From assembly GCA_016714975.1 (NCBI GenBank), contig JADKBR010000023.1, forward strand, positions 9,833 through 73,832: 64,000 nt of DNA. Reading direction: 5' to 3'. Each line of letters starts with the position of its first letter. Within the stretch, counting starts at the first letter, position 1. Shown piece after piece: positions 20,523-28,643 of this stretch. A model generated the notes under the pieces. That model was given only the letters and a program-made list of their open reading frames with translations, made no database searches and was not told the origin of the DNA. Position numbers and translations under genes: made by a program. The DNA comes from Candidatus Dechloromonas phosphorivorans. GTDB taxonomy: Bacteria > Pseudomonadota > Gammaproteobacteria > Burkholderiales > Rhodocyclaceae.

Positions 20523-21338
20523 ATGGGCCCGACCAAGCGCTCCGTATTTTTTGTCTCCGACGGCACTGGCCTGACGGCGGAGGCGCTCGGCCACAGTCTT
20601 CTGACCCAGTTCGAGCGTGTCGAGTTCACGCAGATCCGCATCCCTTTCGTAGACAACCTTGCCCGGGCGCAGGAAGCCGTGGCCCGCATCAACGGCCAGG
20701 GCGAGGCTGATGGCATGCGCGCTATCGTATTCACGACCTTGATCGATCAGCAATTGGCAGACATCGTTCACCAGGCCGACGCCTTCTGCCTCTCGTACTT
20801 CGACAGCTTCCTGGCGCCGCTCGAAGGAGAACTTGGCGTCAAGTCCAGCCATACGGTTGGCCGCTCGCACGGATCGGCCGACAGTTCCGATTACAAGAAA
20901 CGGATCGAGGCCATCAACTACACGCTGGCCCACGACGACGGCATCACCGATCGCGATCTGGAGCAAGCCGATGTGATTCTGGTCGCCGTGTCGCGCTGCG
21001 GCAAAACGCCAACCTCACTCTACCTGGCCATGCAGTTCGGTCTCAAGGCGGCCAACTTTCCGCTGATTCCCGAAGACTTCGAACGCGGTCGACTGCCGGG
21101 AACCCTGCAAAAGCATCGCAGCAAGCTGTTCGGCCTGACCATACAGCCCGAGCGCCTCCACAGGATCCGCGAAGAGCGGCGCGCCAACAGCAAGTACGCA
21201 TCGCTCGGCAACTGCCGCTACGAAGTTGCCGAAGCCGAAAAAATGATGCGTCGCGAGGGCATCCGCTGGCTGGACTCCTCGACCAAGTCGATCGAGGAAA
21301 TCTCGACGACCGTTCTGCAGGAACTCAAGCTGCGCTAG
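20523..21338 (+). CDS. ppsR: PEP synthase regulatory protein (bifunctional kinase/pyrophosphorylase)
   Basis: A 271-residue DUF299 protein. In this family it inactivates PEP synthase by ADP-dependent phosphorylation of a threonine beside the catalytic histidine and reactivates it by phosphate-dependent dephosphorylation. The N-terminus RSVFFVSDGTGLTAEALGHSLL and the P-loop-like VSRCGKTPTSLYLAM (residues about 156-170) are diagnostic. In many betaproteobacteria ppsR is divergently adjacent to ppsA. Here the orientation is kept but the lactate/pyruvate carboxylase genes lie between them. The start lacks a strong ribosome site. Confidence 0.94.
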   Translation: MGPTKRSVFFVSDGTGLTAEALGHSLLTQFERVEFTQIRIPFVDNLARAQEAVARINGQGEADGMRAIVFTTLIDQQLADIVHQADAFCLSYFDSFLAPLEGELGVKSSHTVGRSHGSADSSDYKKRIEAINYTLAHDDGITDRDLEQADVILVAVSRCGKTPTSLYLAMQFGLKAANFPLIPEDFERGRLPGTLQKHRSKLFGLTIQPERLHRIREERRANSKYASLGNCRYEVAEAEKMMRREGIRWLDSSTKSIEEISTTVLQELKLR

Positions 21339-21406
21339 TCGGCAGTGCAGGGTCGGAAACCGGCCAGTTTTCGCCTGCAGGGGAAGGGTCGCGCTTCCCG
21401 ATCCCC

Positions 21407-22309
21407 TCAGTTCCTGGGCTGGGGCTGGTAGTAGCCGACACCGACCGCATAATCCCCGACGCGCTCAAGGTAAGTGGTCTTGTGCTCCTTCATGCCGGTG
21501 ACCGGATTGAGCCAAGTGTATTGGAGCTCGATGCCGCCACTGGCCTTGGCCGTGGCAAGCTGGACCGACTGCGGATAGATGCGCTGGCCGTTGATGTCCA
21601 TCACGTGATCGACTTTGCGACCGATGAGTCGCGGCGAAGCGCCGCTGGCATACATCACCAGGTTGTCGATGCCAACAACGAAGACGTACAGGTCATCCCG
21701 CGCATAGCCGCCGTTGATGTCGTTGAACTTCGCGAAGGCCGCCTTCGGGTCCCGCTTGACGGCTTCGACGGCCTGGCCCAAGAGCACCCGTGCCTCCTGC
21801 GGTGTGGAACGGGGAATGTAGTAGCCGACGGCAACGATCGCGTCGCCCACTTTCTGAAAATAGGCAAGCTTGCGCTCGACGCGGCCGTGTTCGCGATTGA
21901 GCCAGCGGTACTCCATCGACCCGCTATCCTTCAACCTGGAGCCGACAACCATCTCCCCGATGAACAGCTTGCCATCCGCATCCTTGAGATTTCGCACATC
22001 GCGGCCGACGAGCACCATTGAAGGCCCGCCACTTGCGCGCATCACGCCGTCTTCACCGACGACATAAACGTAGAGGTCGCCATCCATGTAGGGTCCGACG
22101 AGGCTGAAATCGACCAGTGCCTGTCTGGGATTTGCCTGGTAGGCAGCGACCGCCCTGGCCAGCAGCGCCTGCGCCCGTGCGGCATCATCGCTTGCTGCAG
22201 CCCCGGTTGCCACGGCCCGAGGGGTCTCGGAAGCGAATGCGGGCAAACCGGCGCCAGCGATAAACAGCATGCCGGCAACAATCAGGGTCTGGAATGGTTT
22301 GATCATCAT
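21407..22309 (-). CDS. Secreted double Cache-domain protein
   Basis: About 300 residues with an N-terminal signal peptide (MIKPFQTLIVAGMLFIAGAGLPAFA) and two Cache repeats of about 105 residues each. The repeats share ARALLxxAVxAxxxxPxxALxxF, DLYVYVVGxDGxxxASG, LVGRDVxxxxDxxG and the ending VGDAIVAVGYY. No membrane anchor, HAMP, kinase, methyl-accepting or GGDEF output follows, so it looks like a free periplasmic ligand-binding protein. Similar proteins bind small molecules for chemoreceptors or sensor kinases; the ligand is unknown. Two ATGs (22309, 22306) follow AAGGAGAACAG. The frame continues upstream but without family features. Confidence 0.85.
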   Translation of the reverse strand: MMIKPFQTLIVAGMLFIAGAGLPAFASETPRAVATGAAASDDAARAQALLARAVAAYQANPRQALVDFSLVGPYMDGDLYVYVVGEDGVMRASGGPSMVLVGRDVRNLKDADGKLFIGEMVVGSRLKDSGSMEYRWLNREHGRVERKLAYFQKVGDAIVAVGYYIPRSTPQEARVLLGQAVEAVKRDPKAAFAKFNDINGGYARDDLYVFVVGIDNLVMYASGASPRLIGRKVDHVMDINGQRIYPQSVQLATAKASGGIELQYTWLNPVTGMKEHKTTYLERVGDYAVGVGYYQPQPRN

Positions 22310-22584
22310 CTGTTCTCCTTGTGGCTGGGACGCGCTTGGCGCGCCTCTTCGTTCAATCCAAGAGCGGCCAAGTGTAGCGATGGTCGCTCTCGGAAGGTTG
22401 GCTTTACCCTCTATTTCTCTGTTGCCAAGAAGCGACGGCAGGCGTTGGCTGAACTCCGCCAACAGGCCACTTGCGTCGTTCTCGAAGAGCGTCCCGTGAC
22501 GCCAGCGTCGCGAGTATTCCGACGGCGCTCAGCGGCCTGCGGTAGTGGTATGCTTCACCTTCGCCATGCCCATCCGAGTGATCG

Positions 22585-23805
22585 ATGCCTATCACGATCA
22601 ACCTGAAGAGTGCCGTTTTTGCCGTCTCGGACGCCCTCGACCTGGTCGGCGTCAGCGATTTCCAGCACGGCAAGCGCGTTGCCATGATCGCCCGCGAGAC
22701 GGCGCTGCTGCTCGGCCTGTCCGAAGCGCGCCTGGAAAATCTTGTCTTCGCCGGTCTGCTGCACGACATGGGGGTTTCCTCCACCGCCGAGCACCGCCGA
22801 CTGGTCTCGGACGACCCCGGCGTGGACAGGCAGGCGCACTGCGAGCGTGCCTTCCATCTCATGCAACCTTTCGCCCACCTCTCGCTGCTGGCCAACGCCG
22901 TCCGCCATCACCACACGCCGTGGACCGAACTGCCGGCCGACCTCGGCGAGGCGGATGCCATCGACAGCAACCTGATCCTCTTGGCCGACCGGGTGGATAC
23001 GCTGCTGCTGCGGCATGGTCTGGAAAACCCGCTGTTCCACAGCACGGATATCTGCCGCGAGATTTCCGCGCTGTCGGGCAACGTGCTGCAGCCGGAAGTG
23101 GTCGATGCCTTCCTGGCGGCAGCCTCGCGCGAGGCATTCTGGATCTCCCTCGTGCCACGCCACGTGCAGACCTACCTGAACGAACTTGAGTTGCCTTTGT
23201 GGGCAGTAACCATCGAATTCCCGCAGTTTCGGCACGTGGCGCGCCTGATCTCCAGCATCGTCGATGCCAAGAGTCACTTCACCGCTTCCCACTCGCTGGG
23301 TGTCGCGCAACTGTCACGCCACCTCGGGGAGCGCATGGGGTTCGCGCCGGATTCGCTGGCCAAGATGGAAATCGCCGGACTGATGCACGACATCGGCAAG
23401 CTCTGCGTGCCGGACGAAATCGTCGAAAAGCCGGCGCGCCTGACAGTCGCCGAATTCTCGGTCATGGAACGGCACAGTTTCGAAACCTTCCAGATCCTGC
23501 GCCATGTCCCCGGACTGGAGACGGTTGCCGAATGGGCCGCCTTTCACCACGAAGCGCTCAATGGCCACGGCTACCCGTTCCGCCGCTCGGCGTCAACCCT
23601 GGAGCCGGAAGCGCGCATCGTCGCCGTCGCCGACGTCTTCCAGGCGCTGGCCCAGGTGCGTCCCTACCGTGGCGCGCAGCGGCTCGACGAAATTTCGCAC
23701 ACCCTGGGGGACTTCGCCAGCAAGGGAATTCTCGACCCGGACATCGTCGCCCTCGCCCGTGATGACCTCGACAGCAGCTTTCGCGCCGCGACGCAGACGA
23801 TCTGA
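22585..23805 (+). CDS. Tandem HD-domain phosphohydrolase, HD-GYP-like
   Basis: A 406-residue cytoplasmic protein with two HD domains. The first (about residues 25-190) has LLHDMG and a later HHHTPW. The second (about 215-400) has SHSLGVAQLSRHLG, MHDIGKLCVP and HHEALNGHGYPF, the HD-GYP pattern (HDxGK ... HHExxxGxGYP). HD-GYP domains hydrolyse cyclic-di-GMP; the first HD may also be catalytic or structural. There is no REC or PAS domain. The next gene starts 9 bp later. Whether it degrades c-di-GMP is inferred from motifs only. Confidence 0.88.
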   Translation: MPITINLKSAVFAVSDALDLVGVSDFQHGKRVAMIARETALLLGLSEARLENLVFAGLLHDMGVSSTAEHRRLVSDDPGVDRQAHCERAFHLMQPFAHLSLLANAVRHHHTPWTELPADLGEADAIDSNLILLADRVDTLLLRHGLENPLFHSTDICREISALSGNVLQPEVVDAFLAAASREAFWISLVPRHVQTYLNELELPLWAVTIEFPQFRHVARLISSIVDAKSHFTASHSLGVAQLSRHLGERMGFAPDSLAKMEIAGLMHDIGKLCVPDEIVEKPARLTVAEFSVMERHSFETFQILRHVPGLETVAEWAAFHHEALNGHGYPFRRSASTLEPEARIVAVADVFQALAQVRPYRGAQRLDEISHTLGDFASKGILDPDIVALARDDLDSSFRAATQTI

Positions 23806-23814
23806 CCATCGCCG

Positions 23815-25182
23815 ATGACTGCCCGGGCCTTGGCCTTCGTCGACCTCGAAACCACCGGCGCTACGGCCACCAGCGACCGCATCACCGAAATCGGCATCAT
23901 CGAAGTGGATGCGGATGGATCGGTGCGCGAGTGGCAGCAACTGGTCAATCCCGGCACCCGCATCCCGCCGTTCATCGAACAACTGACCGGGATCAGCAAC
24001 GAGCTGGTAGCCGCTGCCCCGCCCTTCGCGGAGGTTGCCGACGAAACCTGGCGCCGGCTGGCAGGCCGGCTGTTCATCGCCCACAACGCCCGCTTCGATT
24101 ACGGCTTCCTGAAGAACGAGTTCAGGCGCCTCGGCGTCACCTTTCGGGCGCCGGTGCTGTGCACGGTCAAGCTGTCGCGCAGCCTGTTCCCGGAACACAA
24201 GCGGCACAATCTGGATTCGCTCATCGAGCGTCACGATCTGGCGGTCGGCGCTCGCCACCGGGCATTGGCCGACGCGCAACTGATCCGCCAATTCTGGCAA
24301 AAAATCCACGTCGACCGCAGCAGCGACGAAATCGACGCCGCGCTGAAGGCGCAGAACGCCCGCCCCAGCCTGCCGCCGTACCTCGACGCCGGCATCGTCG
24401 ACGACTTGCCCGACACGCCCGGCGTTTACCTGTTCTACGCTGAAAACGACCTGCCGCTCTACGTCGGCAAGGCCAAGGACATCCGCCAGCGGGTACTCTC
24501 GCATTTTTCGGCCGATCACAGTTCGGCCAGGGAAATGAACCTCGCCCAGCAGGTCAGGCGCATCGACTGGATCGAAACCGCCGGCGAAATTGGCGCCCTG
24601 CTCAAGGAAACCGCGCTGGTCAAGCAACTCCAGCCCAGCCACAACCGCCAACTGCGCCGCAACGACGAGGTCTGCACGTGGACGCTGGTCGACGAGGGCA
24701 ACGGTTGGCTGCGCCCGGAAATTGCCGCGACGCACGATCTCGACTTCGGGATTGGCGCTTCGTGCTACGGCCTGTTCAAGAACAGCAAGGAAGCCAGCGA
24801 CGTGCTGCGCGCCCTGGCCGCCGAGCACAAACTGTGCGACGCACTGCTCGGTCTGGAAAAGACAGCCCCCGGCAAACCGTGCTTCGGTTACCAGATCAAG
24901 CGCTGCCCGGGCCCTTGCATCGGCAATGAGCCGTACACCAAGCACTCCTTGCGCCTGGTCGGTGCGCTGGCCCGGCTCAAGCTCGTTTCCTGGCCATTCG
25001 CTGGTCCCGCACTGATTCGTGAAGGCGACGAAGCCCACCTGATCAACGCCTGGCGCTATCTCGGCACCGCTCGATCCAATGAGGAACTCCCCGCCCTCCT
25101 CGCCGTCGATCGCCCACCGTTCGACCGCGACACCTACAGGATCCTCGCCAAGTTCGTCGCGCGGATGGCTCCACACCGCTGA
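23815..25182 (+). CDS. 3'-5' exonuclease (DnaQ-type) fused to GIY-YIG nuclease domain
   Basis: A 455-residue two-nuclease fusion. Residues about 1-165 are a DEDD exonuclease (FVDLETTG motif I, AHNARFDYGFL motif II, HRALADA motif III). Residues about 195-275 are a UvrC-N/Cho-like GIY-YIG domain (DTPGVYLFYAENDLPLYVGKAKDIRQR, with ETAGEIGALLKETALVKQLQP). The C-terminal stretch with CFGYQIKRCPGPCIG resembles the Cys-containing region of Cho/UvrC proteins. It likely acts in DNA repair. The architecture is widespread as a DNA polymerase III epsilon-like protein, but the biological role is poorly known. It is probably co-transcribed with the HD gene. Confidence 0.9.
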   Translation: MTARALAFVDLETTGATATSDRITEIGIIEVDADGSVREWQQLVNPGTRIPPFIEQLTGISNELVAAAPPFAEVADETWRRLAGRLFIAHNARFDYGFLKNEFRRLGVTFRAPVLCTVKLSRSLFPEHKRHNLDSLIERHDLAVGARHRALADAQLIRQFWQKIHVDRSSDEIDAALKAQNARPSLPPYLDAGIVDDLPDTPGVYLFYAENDLPLYVGKAKDIRQRVLSHFSADHSSAREMNLAQQVRRIDWIETAGEIGALLKETALVKQLQPSHNRQLRRNDEVCTWTLVDEGNGWLRPEIAATHDLDFGIGASCYGLFKNSKEASDVLRALAAEHKLCDALLGLEKTAPGKPCFGYQIKRCPGPCIGNEPYTKHSLRLVGALARLKLVSWPFAGPALIREGDEAHLINAWRYLGTARSNEELPALLAVDRPPFDRDTYRILAKFVARMAPHR

Positions 25183-25265
25183 CCGCAGAAACCGCAAGCG
25201 CCAGTGCGCTTCAATCGGGGAAAATCATGGCAAACTGCCAGCACCTCGCTCCTTGAGACTCCGCA

Positions 25266-26288
25266 ATGAACCCCCTCACCCTCCCGCCGGCGCCAGCCAC
25301 CAGATCCAAAGCCATCGTCATTGCCTGCCAGGGGGGCGGCAGCCACACCGCTTTTACCGGTGGCGTCCTGCAGACCCTGCTCAGCGGTCTGGATCGCTCG
25401 CGTTATCGCATTGCCGGACTCTCCGGCACCTCCGGTGGCGCGCTGTGCGCTGCCATTGCCTGGTTCGGCCTGCTCCAGGACGACCCCAAGCGCGGGGCGC
25501 AGCTACTGGAATCGTTCTGGCGGGAAATTTCCGCCCGGCAGCCAATGGATGCCTTTTCGAACACTTTCCTAGTCCTGCTGCAACGCAGCGCCGGTTACCT
25601 TGCATTGCCGGAAATCAGTCCATACCAAGTGCCTGCCACCGGCCAGGATTACCTCGCCAGCATCATCGAGCGGCATATCGACTTCGCGCAGGTCCGGAAA
25701 TCGGTCAAGCCGGATTCGCCGCGCCTTATGGTGGGCGCTGTCGAGGTCCGGTCGGGAGAATTCACGGCGTTTCATTCCCACCATGCGGAACCGGAAAAGC
25801 AGATCTCGGTCGACGCCCTGCTTGCCTCGGCCGCCATTCCCGAGTTATTTCGCGCCGTCGAGGTCGGCAGCGGCGTCTATTGGGACGGCCTGTTCTCGCA
25901 GAACCCGCCGATCCGCGGCTTTCTTGCCGGTCTGCAGGACAGGGATGCCAAGCCGGACGAGATCTGGGTCATCCAGATCAACCCGGACAAACGCGATAGG
26001 GAACCCAGGCTGACGAGCGACATCACCGACCGCCGCAACGAGCTCGCTGGCAACCTGTCGCTCAAGCAGGAGCTGTTTTTCCTTGAACAGGCCAACGACT
26101 GGCTCGCCAGGGGTTGGCTGACCGCCGATCATTTCAAGCATGTCGAAGTCCGCCACATTCGGCTGTCACGCGACCTCGACTACCCGTCGAAACTGGATCG
26201 CAGCCCAAGCTTCATCAACGACTTGCTGGATGAGGGGCGCCGCGCCGGCGCGGATTTCCTCGATCAACTCGGCAAGACTGGAACCTGA
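25266..26288 (+). CDS. Patatin-like phospholipase family protein
   Basis: A 340-residue acyl hydrolase. Oxyanion-hole glycines are in ACQGGGSHTAFTGGVL, the nucleophile elbow is GLSGTSGGAL (Ser about residue 55-58), and the dyad aspartate is in YWDGLFSQNPPI (about residue 205). There is no signal peptide or membrane segment, so it is cytoplasmic or type-VI/effector-like, but no secretion genes are nearby. It would hydrolyse phospholipid or other ester bonds. It lies 83 bp after the nuclease gene. Confidence 0.9.
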   Translation: MNPLTLPPAPATRSKAIVIACQGGGSHTAFTGGVLQTLLSGLDRSRYRIAGLSGTSGGALCAAIAWFGLLQDDPKRGAQLLESFWREISARQPMDAFSNTFLVLLQRSAGYLALPEISPYQVPATGQDYLASIIERHIDFAQVRKSVKPDSPRLMVGAVEVRSGEFTAFHSHHAEPEKQISVDALLASAAIPELFRAVEVGSGVYWDGLFSQNPPIRGFLAGLQDRDAKPDEIWVIQINPDKRDREPRLTSDITDRRNELAGNLSLKQELFFLEQANDWLARGWLTADHFKHVEVRHIRLSRDLDYPSKLDRSPSFINDLLDEGRRAGADFLDQLGKTGT

Positions 26289-26310
26289 ACCGCACACTCC
26301 GGAGCCAACA

Positions 26311-26778
26311 ATGCGCCCTTTGCCGATTGCACTGCTAGCGGCCCTTGCGCTGCCCGCCAGTTTTTCCGTCGCCGCCGAGGAAATCGGCTGCGCTACCACC
26401 GCGTGGAAACTGATCGGTGCCAACCACCGGGTTTGTATCTATGCCTACGATGACCCGAAAATCCCCGGTGTTACCTGCCATGTCAGTCAGGCGCGCACCG
26501 GCGGGGTCAAGGGCAGTTTCGGGCTGGCCGAAGATCCATCGCAGTTCTCGCTCGCCTGTCGCCAGGTCGGTCCGATCACCCTGCCTGCCAATCTCCCCGA
26601 GGAAGATGTCGTCTTCAGCGAAAACACGTCGTTGATCTTCAAGGAAACAAAAATTACCCGCTTCGTCGATCGCAAGCGCAATGTGCTGGTCTATCTGGCG
26701 ATCAGCCGCAAGATCATCGAGGGCGCGCCGGCCAACGCGATTTCGTCGGTGCCGATCCAGCCTTGGGGCGGGAAGTGA
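26311..26778 (+). CDS. creA: CreA family protein
   Basis: A 155-residue exported protein of unknown biochemical role. It has a signal peptide (MRPLPIALLAALALPASFSVAA) and the conserved CreA core: VCIYAYDDPKIPGVTCHVSQARTGG (key Y-D-D-P, C-H-S), LAEDPSQFSLACRQVGP, and VFKETKxxRFVDxKRNVLVYL. Length fits the family. The ribosome site is CCGGAGCC, 22 bp after the patatin stop. Its stop overlaps the GTG of the cupin gene. Confidence 0.93.
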   Translation: MRPLPIALLAALALPASFSVAAEEIGCATTAWKLIGANHRVCIYAYDDPKIPGVTCHVSQARTGGVKGSFGLAEDPSQFSLACRQVGPITLPANLPEEDVVFSENTSLIFKETKITRFVDRKRNVLVYLAISRKIIEGAPANAISSVPIQPWGGK

Positions 26779-27137
26779 TCATCAAGACCGCATTGAGTGA
26801 CGTCACCTCCTATATCACCAGGGACGGCTCGGAAATCCGCGAACTGCTGCACCCCACCCTGCATGCCGTGCGCAACCAGAGCTTCGCCGAAGCAGTTGTC
26901 CCGCCCCGCGCCAGAACCCGGCTGCACCGCCACGAAACCAGCGAGGAGATCTACCATGTCACGCGCGGCTGTGGCCTGATGACGCTGGACAAGGCGAGCT
27001 TCGCCATCGGTGTCGGCGACAGCATCGCGATTGCGCCCGGGATGCCGCATTGCGTCGAAAACACCGGCACGGATGCGCTGCACATCCTCTGCTGCTGCGC
27101 GCCAGCGTACTCGCACGATGACACCACGCTGCTGTGA
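26775..27137 (+). CDS. Cupin domain protein
   Basis: A 120-residue single cupin. Motif 1 is RTRLHRHETSEEIYHVTRGCG (metal ligands H-x-H ... E), motif 2 is DSIAIAPGMPHCVENTG. It could be a small metal-binding enzyme or sensor; no substrate can be given. I place the start at GTG 26775, which overlaps the creA stop as GTGA with GGGCGGGAA upstream; a TTG at 26763 is the alternative. Confidence 0.85.
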   Translation: MIIKTALSDVTSYITRDGSEIRELLHPTLHAVRNQSFAEAVVPPRARTRLHRHETSEEIYHVTRGCGLMTLDKASFAIGVGDSIAIAPGMPHCVENTGTDALHILCCCAPAYSHDDTTLL

Positions 27138-27181
27138 GCCGTTTGGCCGTCCGGCCAAACGTTGGGGACGCCGGTAAACTG

Positions 27182-27209
27182 AAAACGCCGCATAAAGCGG
27201 CGTTTTTTG
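27182..27209 (+). terminator. Rho-independent terminator after the creA-cupin operon
   Basis: AAAACGCCGC-ATAAA-GCGGCGTTTTTT: an A-tract, 6-7 bp GC stem, 5-nt loop and T-tract, usable in both directions. A second perfect hairpin, GTTTGGCC-GTCC-GGCCAAAC, lies just before it at 27141-27160. Confidence 0.88.
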
Positions 27210-27469
27210 TCGGTGCCTTGCGCACCGGCTAGCGGGTTGCCCCGTCTGAGTACGTACTAGTCATCCTGAGGAAGTTGCATTCTCAATAATCGCTCTCCTT
27301 GTGGTTAGCAATACGATACTGCAATTACTTTGTACGCCTAATCCTGACGTAACGCAATACACTTTTTGCGTGCATTCAAGCCAGCCTGGAAAAGCTTGCC
27401 GACCCCATCGCGGGCTGCCCCGAAAACATGGGAAGAGGTCTCCGAAGACACTGTCAGCAGACAGCGATT
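27210..27469. other. Intergenic region, nothing recognised
   Basis: A 260-bp stretch between two convergent genes, less GC-rich than its neighbours. Short open frames in it do not resemble proteins and lack proper starts. Confidence 0.4.
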
Positions 27470-28165
27470 TCAGTTCAATCGATCGGGTCGACCGCAGCAC
27501 TGCTTGAACTTGCGCCCGCTGCCACAGGGGCAAGGATCGTTACGGCCCGATTTCGGTTCTTCGTTCCTGACCGTGCCGCCACGGCGCTTGTTCCGCCAGA
27601 AGTTATAGAGAGTCTGAACAATGAGCGGCAGGTTTTCCTGGATGTCGGCGACCAGCCGCGCTTCCTCGGCCGGAGCGAACCAGCGTTCGCCACTCTTTTC
27701 CACATCTTCCTTGAGCATGCCGTTAAGCAGGAACATCGGCTCGAGCAGTTCGGAAAGATCGTCCGCGTGTTTACCCGCGAGTTCGAACCAATCGCCGCCA
27801 AGCCCGGCGCCGAACACATAGGTATCGGCCCAGGCGGCATAGTCGTATTCCTCGCAACGCTCATCCAGCGGATAGAGGACCGGCGCGACCGTTTCATCAT
27901 TGAGCAAGGCAGCCGCCAGGTCGTTGTTGAGGCGCATCAGCAGTTCCAGCGCTTCGAGAACCTGCGGATCGTTGGCGCTCTCCAGTCCCTTGCCCAGCGC
28001 TTCCGGCAACCAGACCGACGGCTCAATCGGCACCGGCCCGCTGACGATCGCACAGAGCATCGCCTGGATCTCGTCGAGACGCATCGCATCGCCCTGGAAG
28101 ACGTCAGCGTCGAGGAGTTCTTCGAGATGGTCGAGTTCGCTGTCGCTGAGGGGGGCGTGGTTCAT
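27470..28165 (-). CDS. UPF0149 (YecA-like) family protein with C-terminal SEC-C metal-binding motif
   Basis: A 231-residue cytoplasmic protein. The N-terminal about 170 residues are the helical UPF0149/YgfB-YecA fold (LSDSELDHLEELLD, EAMRLDEIQAMLCAIVSGP-like region, LLMRLNNDLAAALL). The last 25 residues are a SEC-C motif (RNDPCPCGSGRKFKQCCG) that binds zinc and, in SecA and YecA, contacts ribosomes. A ribosome or nascent-chain linked role is inferred from E. coli YecA. It is convergent with the cupin operon and divergent from msrB. Confidence 0.9.
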   Translation of the reverse strand: MNHAPLSDSELDHLEELLDADVFQGDAMRLDEIQAMLCAIVSGPVPIEPSVWLPEALGKGLESANDPQVLEALELLMRLNNDLAAALLNDETVAPVLYPLDERCEEYDYAAWADTYVFGAGLGGDWFELAGKHADDLSELLEPMFLLNGMLKEDVEKSGERWFAPAEEARLVADIQENLPLIVQTLYNFWRNKRRGGTVRNEEPKSGRNDPCPCGSGRKFKQCCGRPDRLN

Positions 28166-28249
28166 TCAACTGCTTCCTGATTGGCTAGGTGAATCATCTG
28201 GCAGTATAAATGTCTCAGTTCGCATCGCCAACCTGGAGGACCAATTGCC

Positions 28250-28642
28250 ATGCCGAGAATCGAGAAAACCGACGCTGAATGGCGCGCCCAGTTGAACCCG
28301 ACCGAGTATCACGTGACCCGGGAAAAGGGCACCGAGCGTGCTTTCACCGGGGCATATTGGGACTGCCACGACCACGGCACCTATCGCTGCGTCTGCTGCA
28401 GCGCCCCACTCTTCCGCTCGGAAACAAAGTTCGACTCGCGCTGCGGCTGGCCGAGCTTTCACACGCCGAACGATGAAAAGCTGGTCGCCGAACATGTCGA
28501 CCGCAGCTTCGGCATGGTCCGCACCGAGGTTACCTGTTCCGAGTGCGGCGCCCACCTTGGCCATGTGTTCCCCGACGGCCCGGCACCGACCGGGCTGCGC
28601 TACTGCATCAATTCGGCGTCGCTGAAGCTAGAGAAGGAATAG
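28250..28642 (+). CDS. msrB: Peptide-methionine (R)-S-oxide reductase MsrB
   Basis: A 130-residue enzyme repairing methionine-R-sulfoxide in proteins. The catalytic cysteine lies in RYCINSASL near residue 119. Zinc is bound by two CxxC pairs (CVCC about residue 47 and CSEC about residue 96). The substrate residues GWPSFHTP and HLGHVFPDGP are present. It is a single-domain cytoplasmic form without MsrA fusion or signal peptide. The ribosome site CTGGAGGA precedes the ATG. Confidence 0.96.
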   Translation: MPRIEKTDAEWRAQLNPTEYHVTREKGTERAFTGAYWDCHDHGTYRCVCCSAPLFRSETKFDSRCGWPSFHTPNDEKLVAEHVDRSFGMVRTEVTCSECGAHLGHVFPDGPAPTGLRYCINSASLKLEKE

Positions 28643-28643
28643 A

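Noticed and set aside
27261..27533. 90-codon minus-strand frame before the UPF0149 gene's 3' end
   Set aside because: It overlaps the SEC-C coding end in another frame and lacks any recognisable feature.
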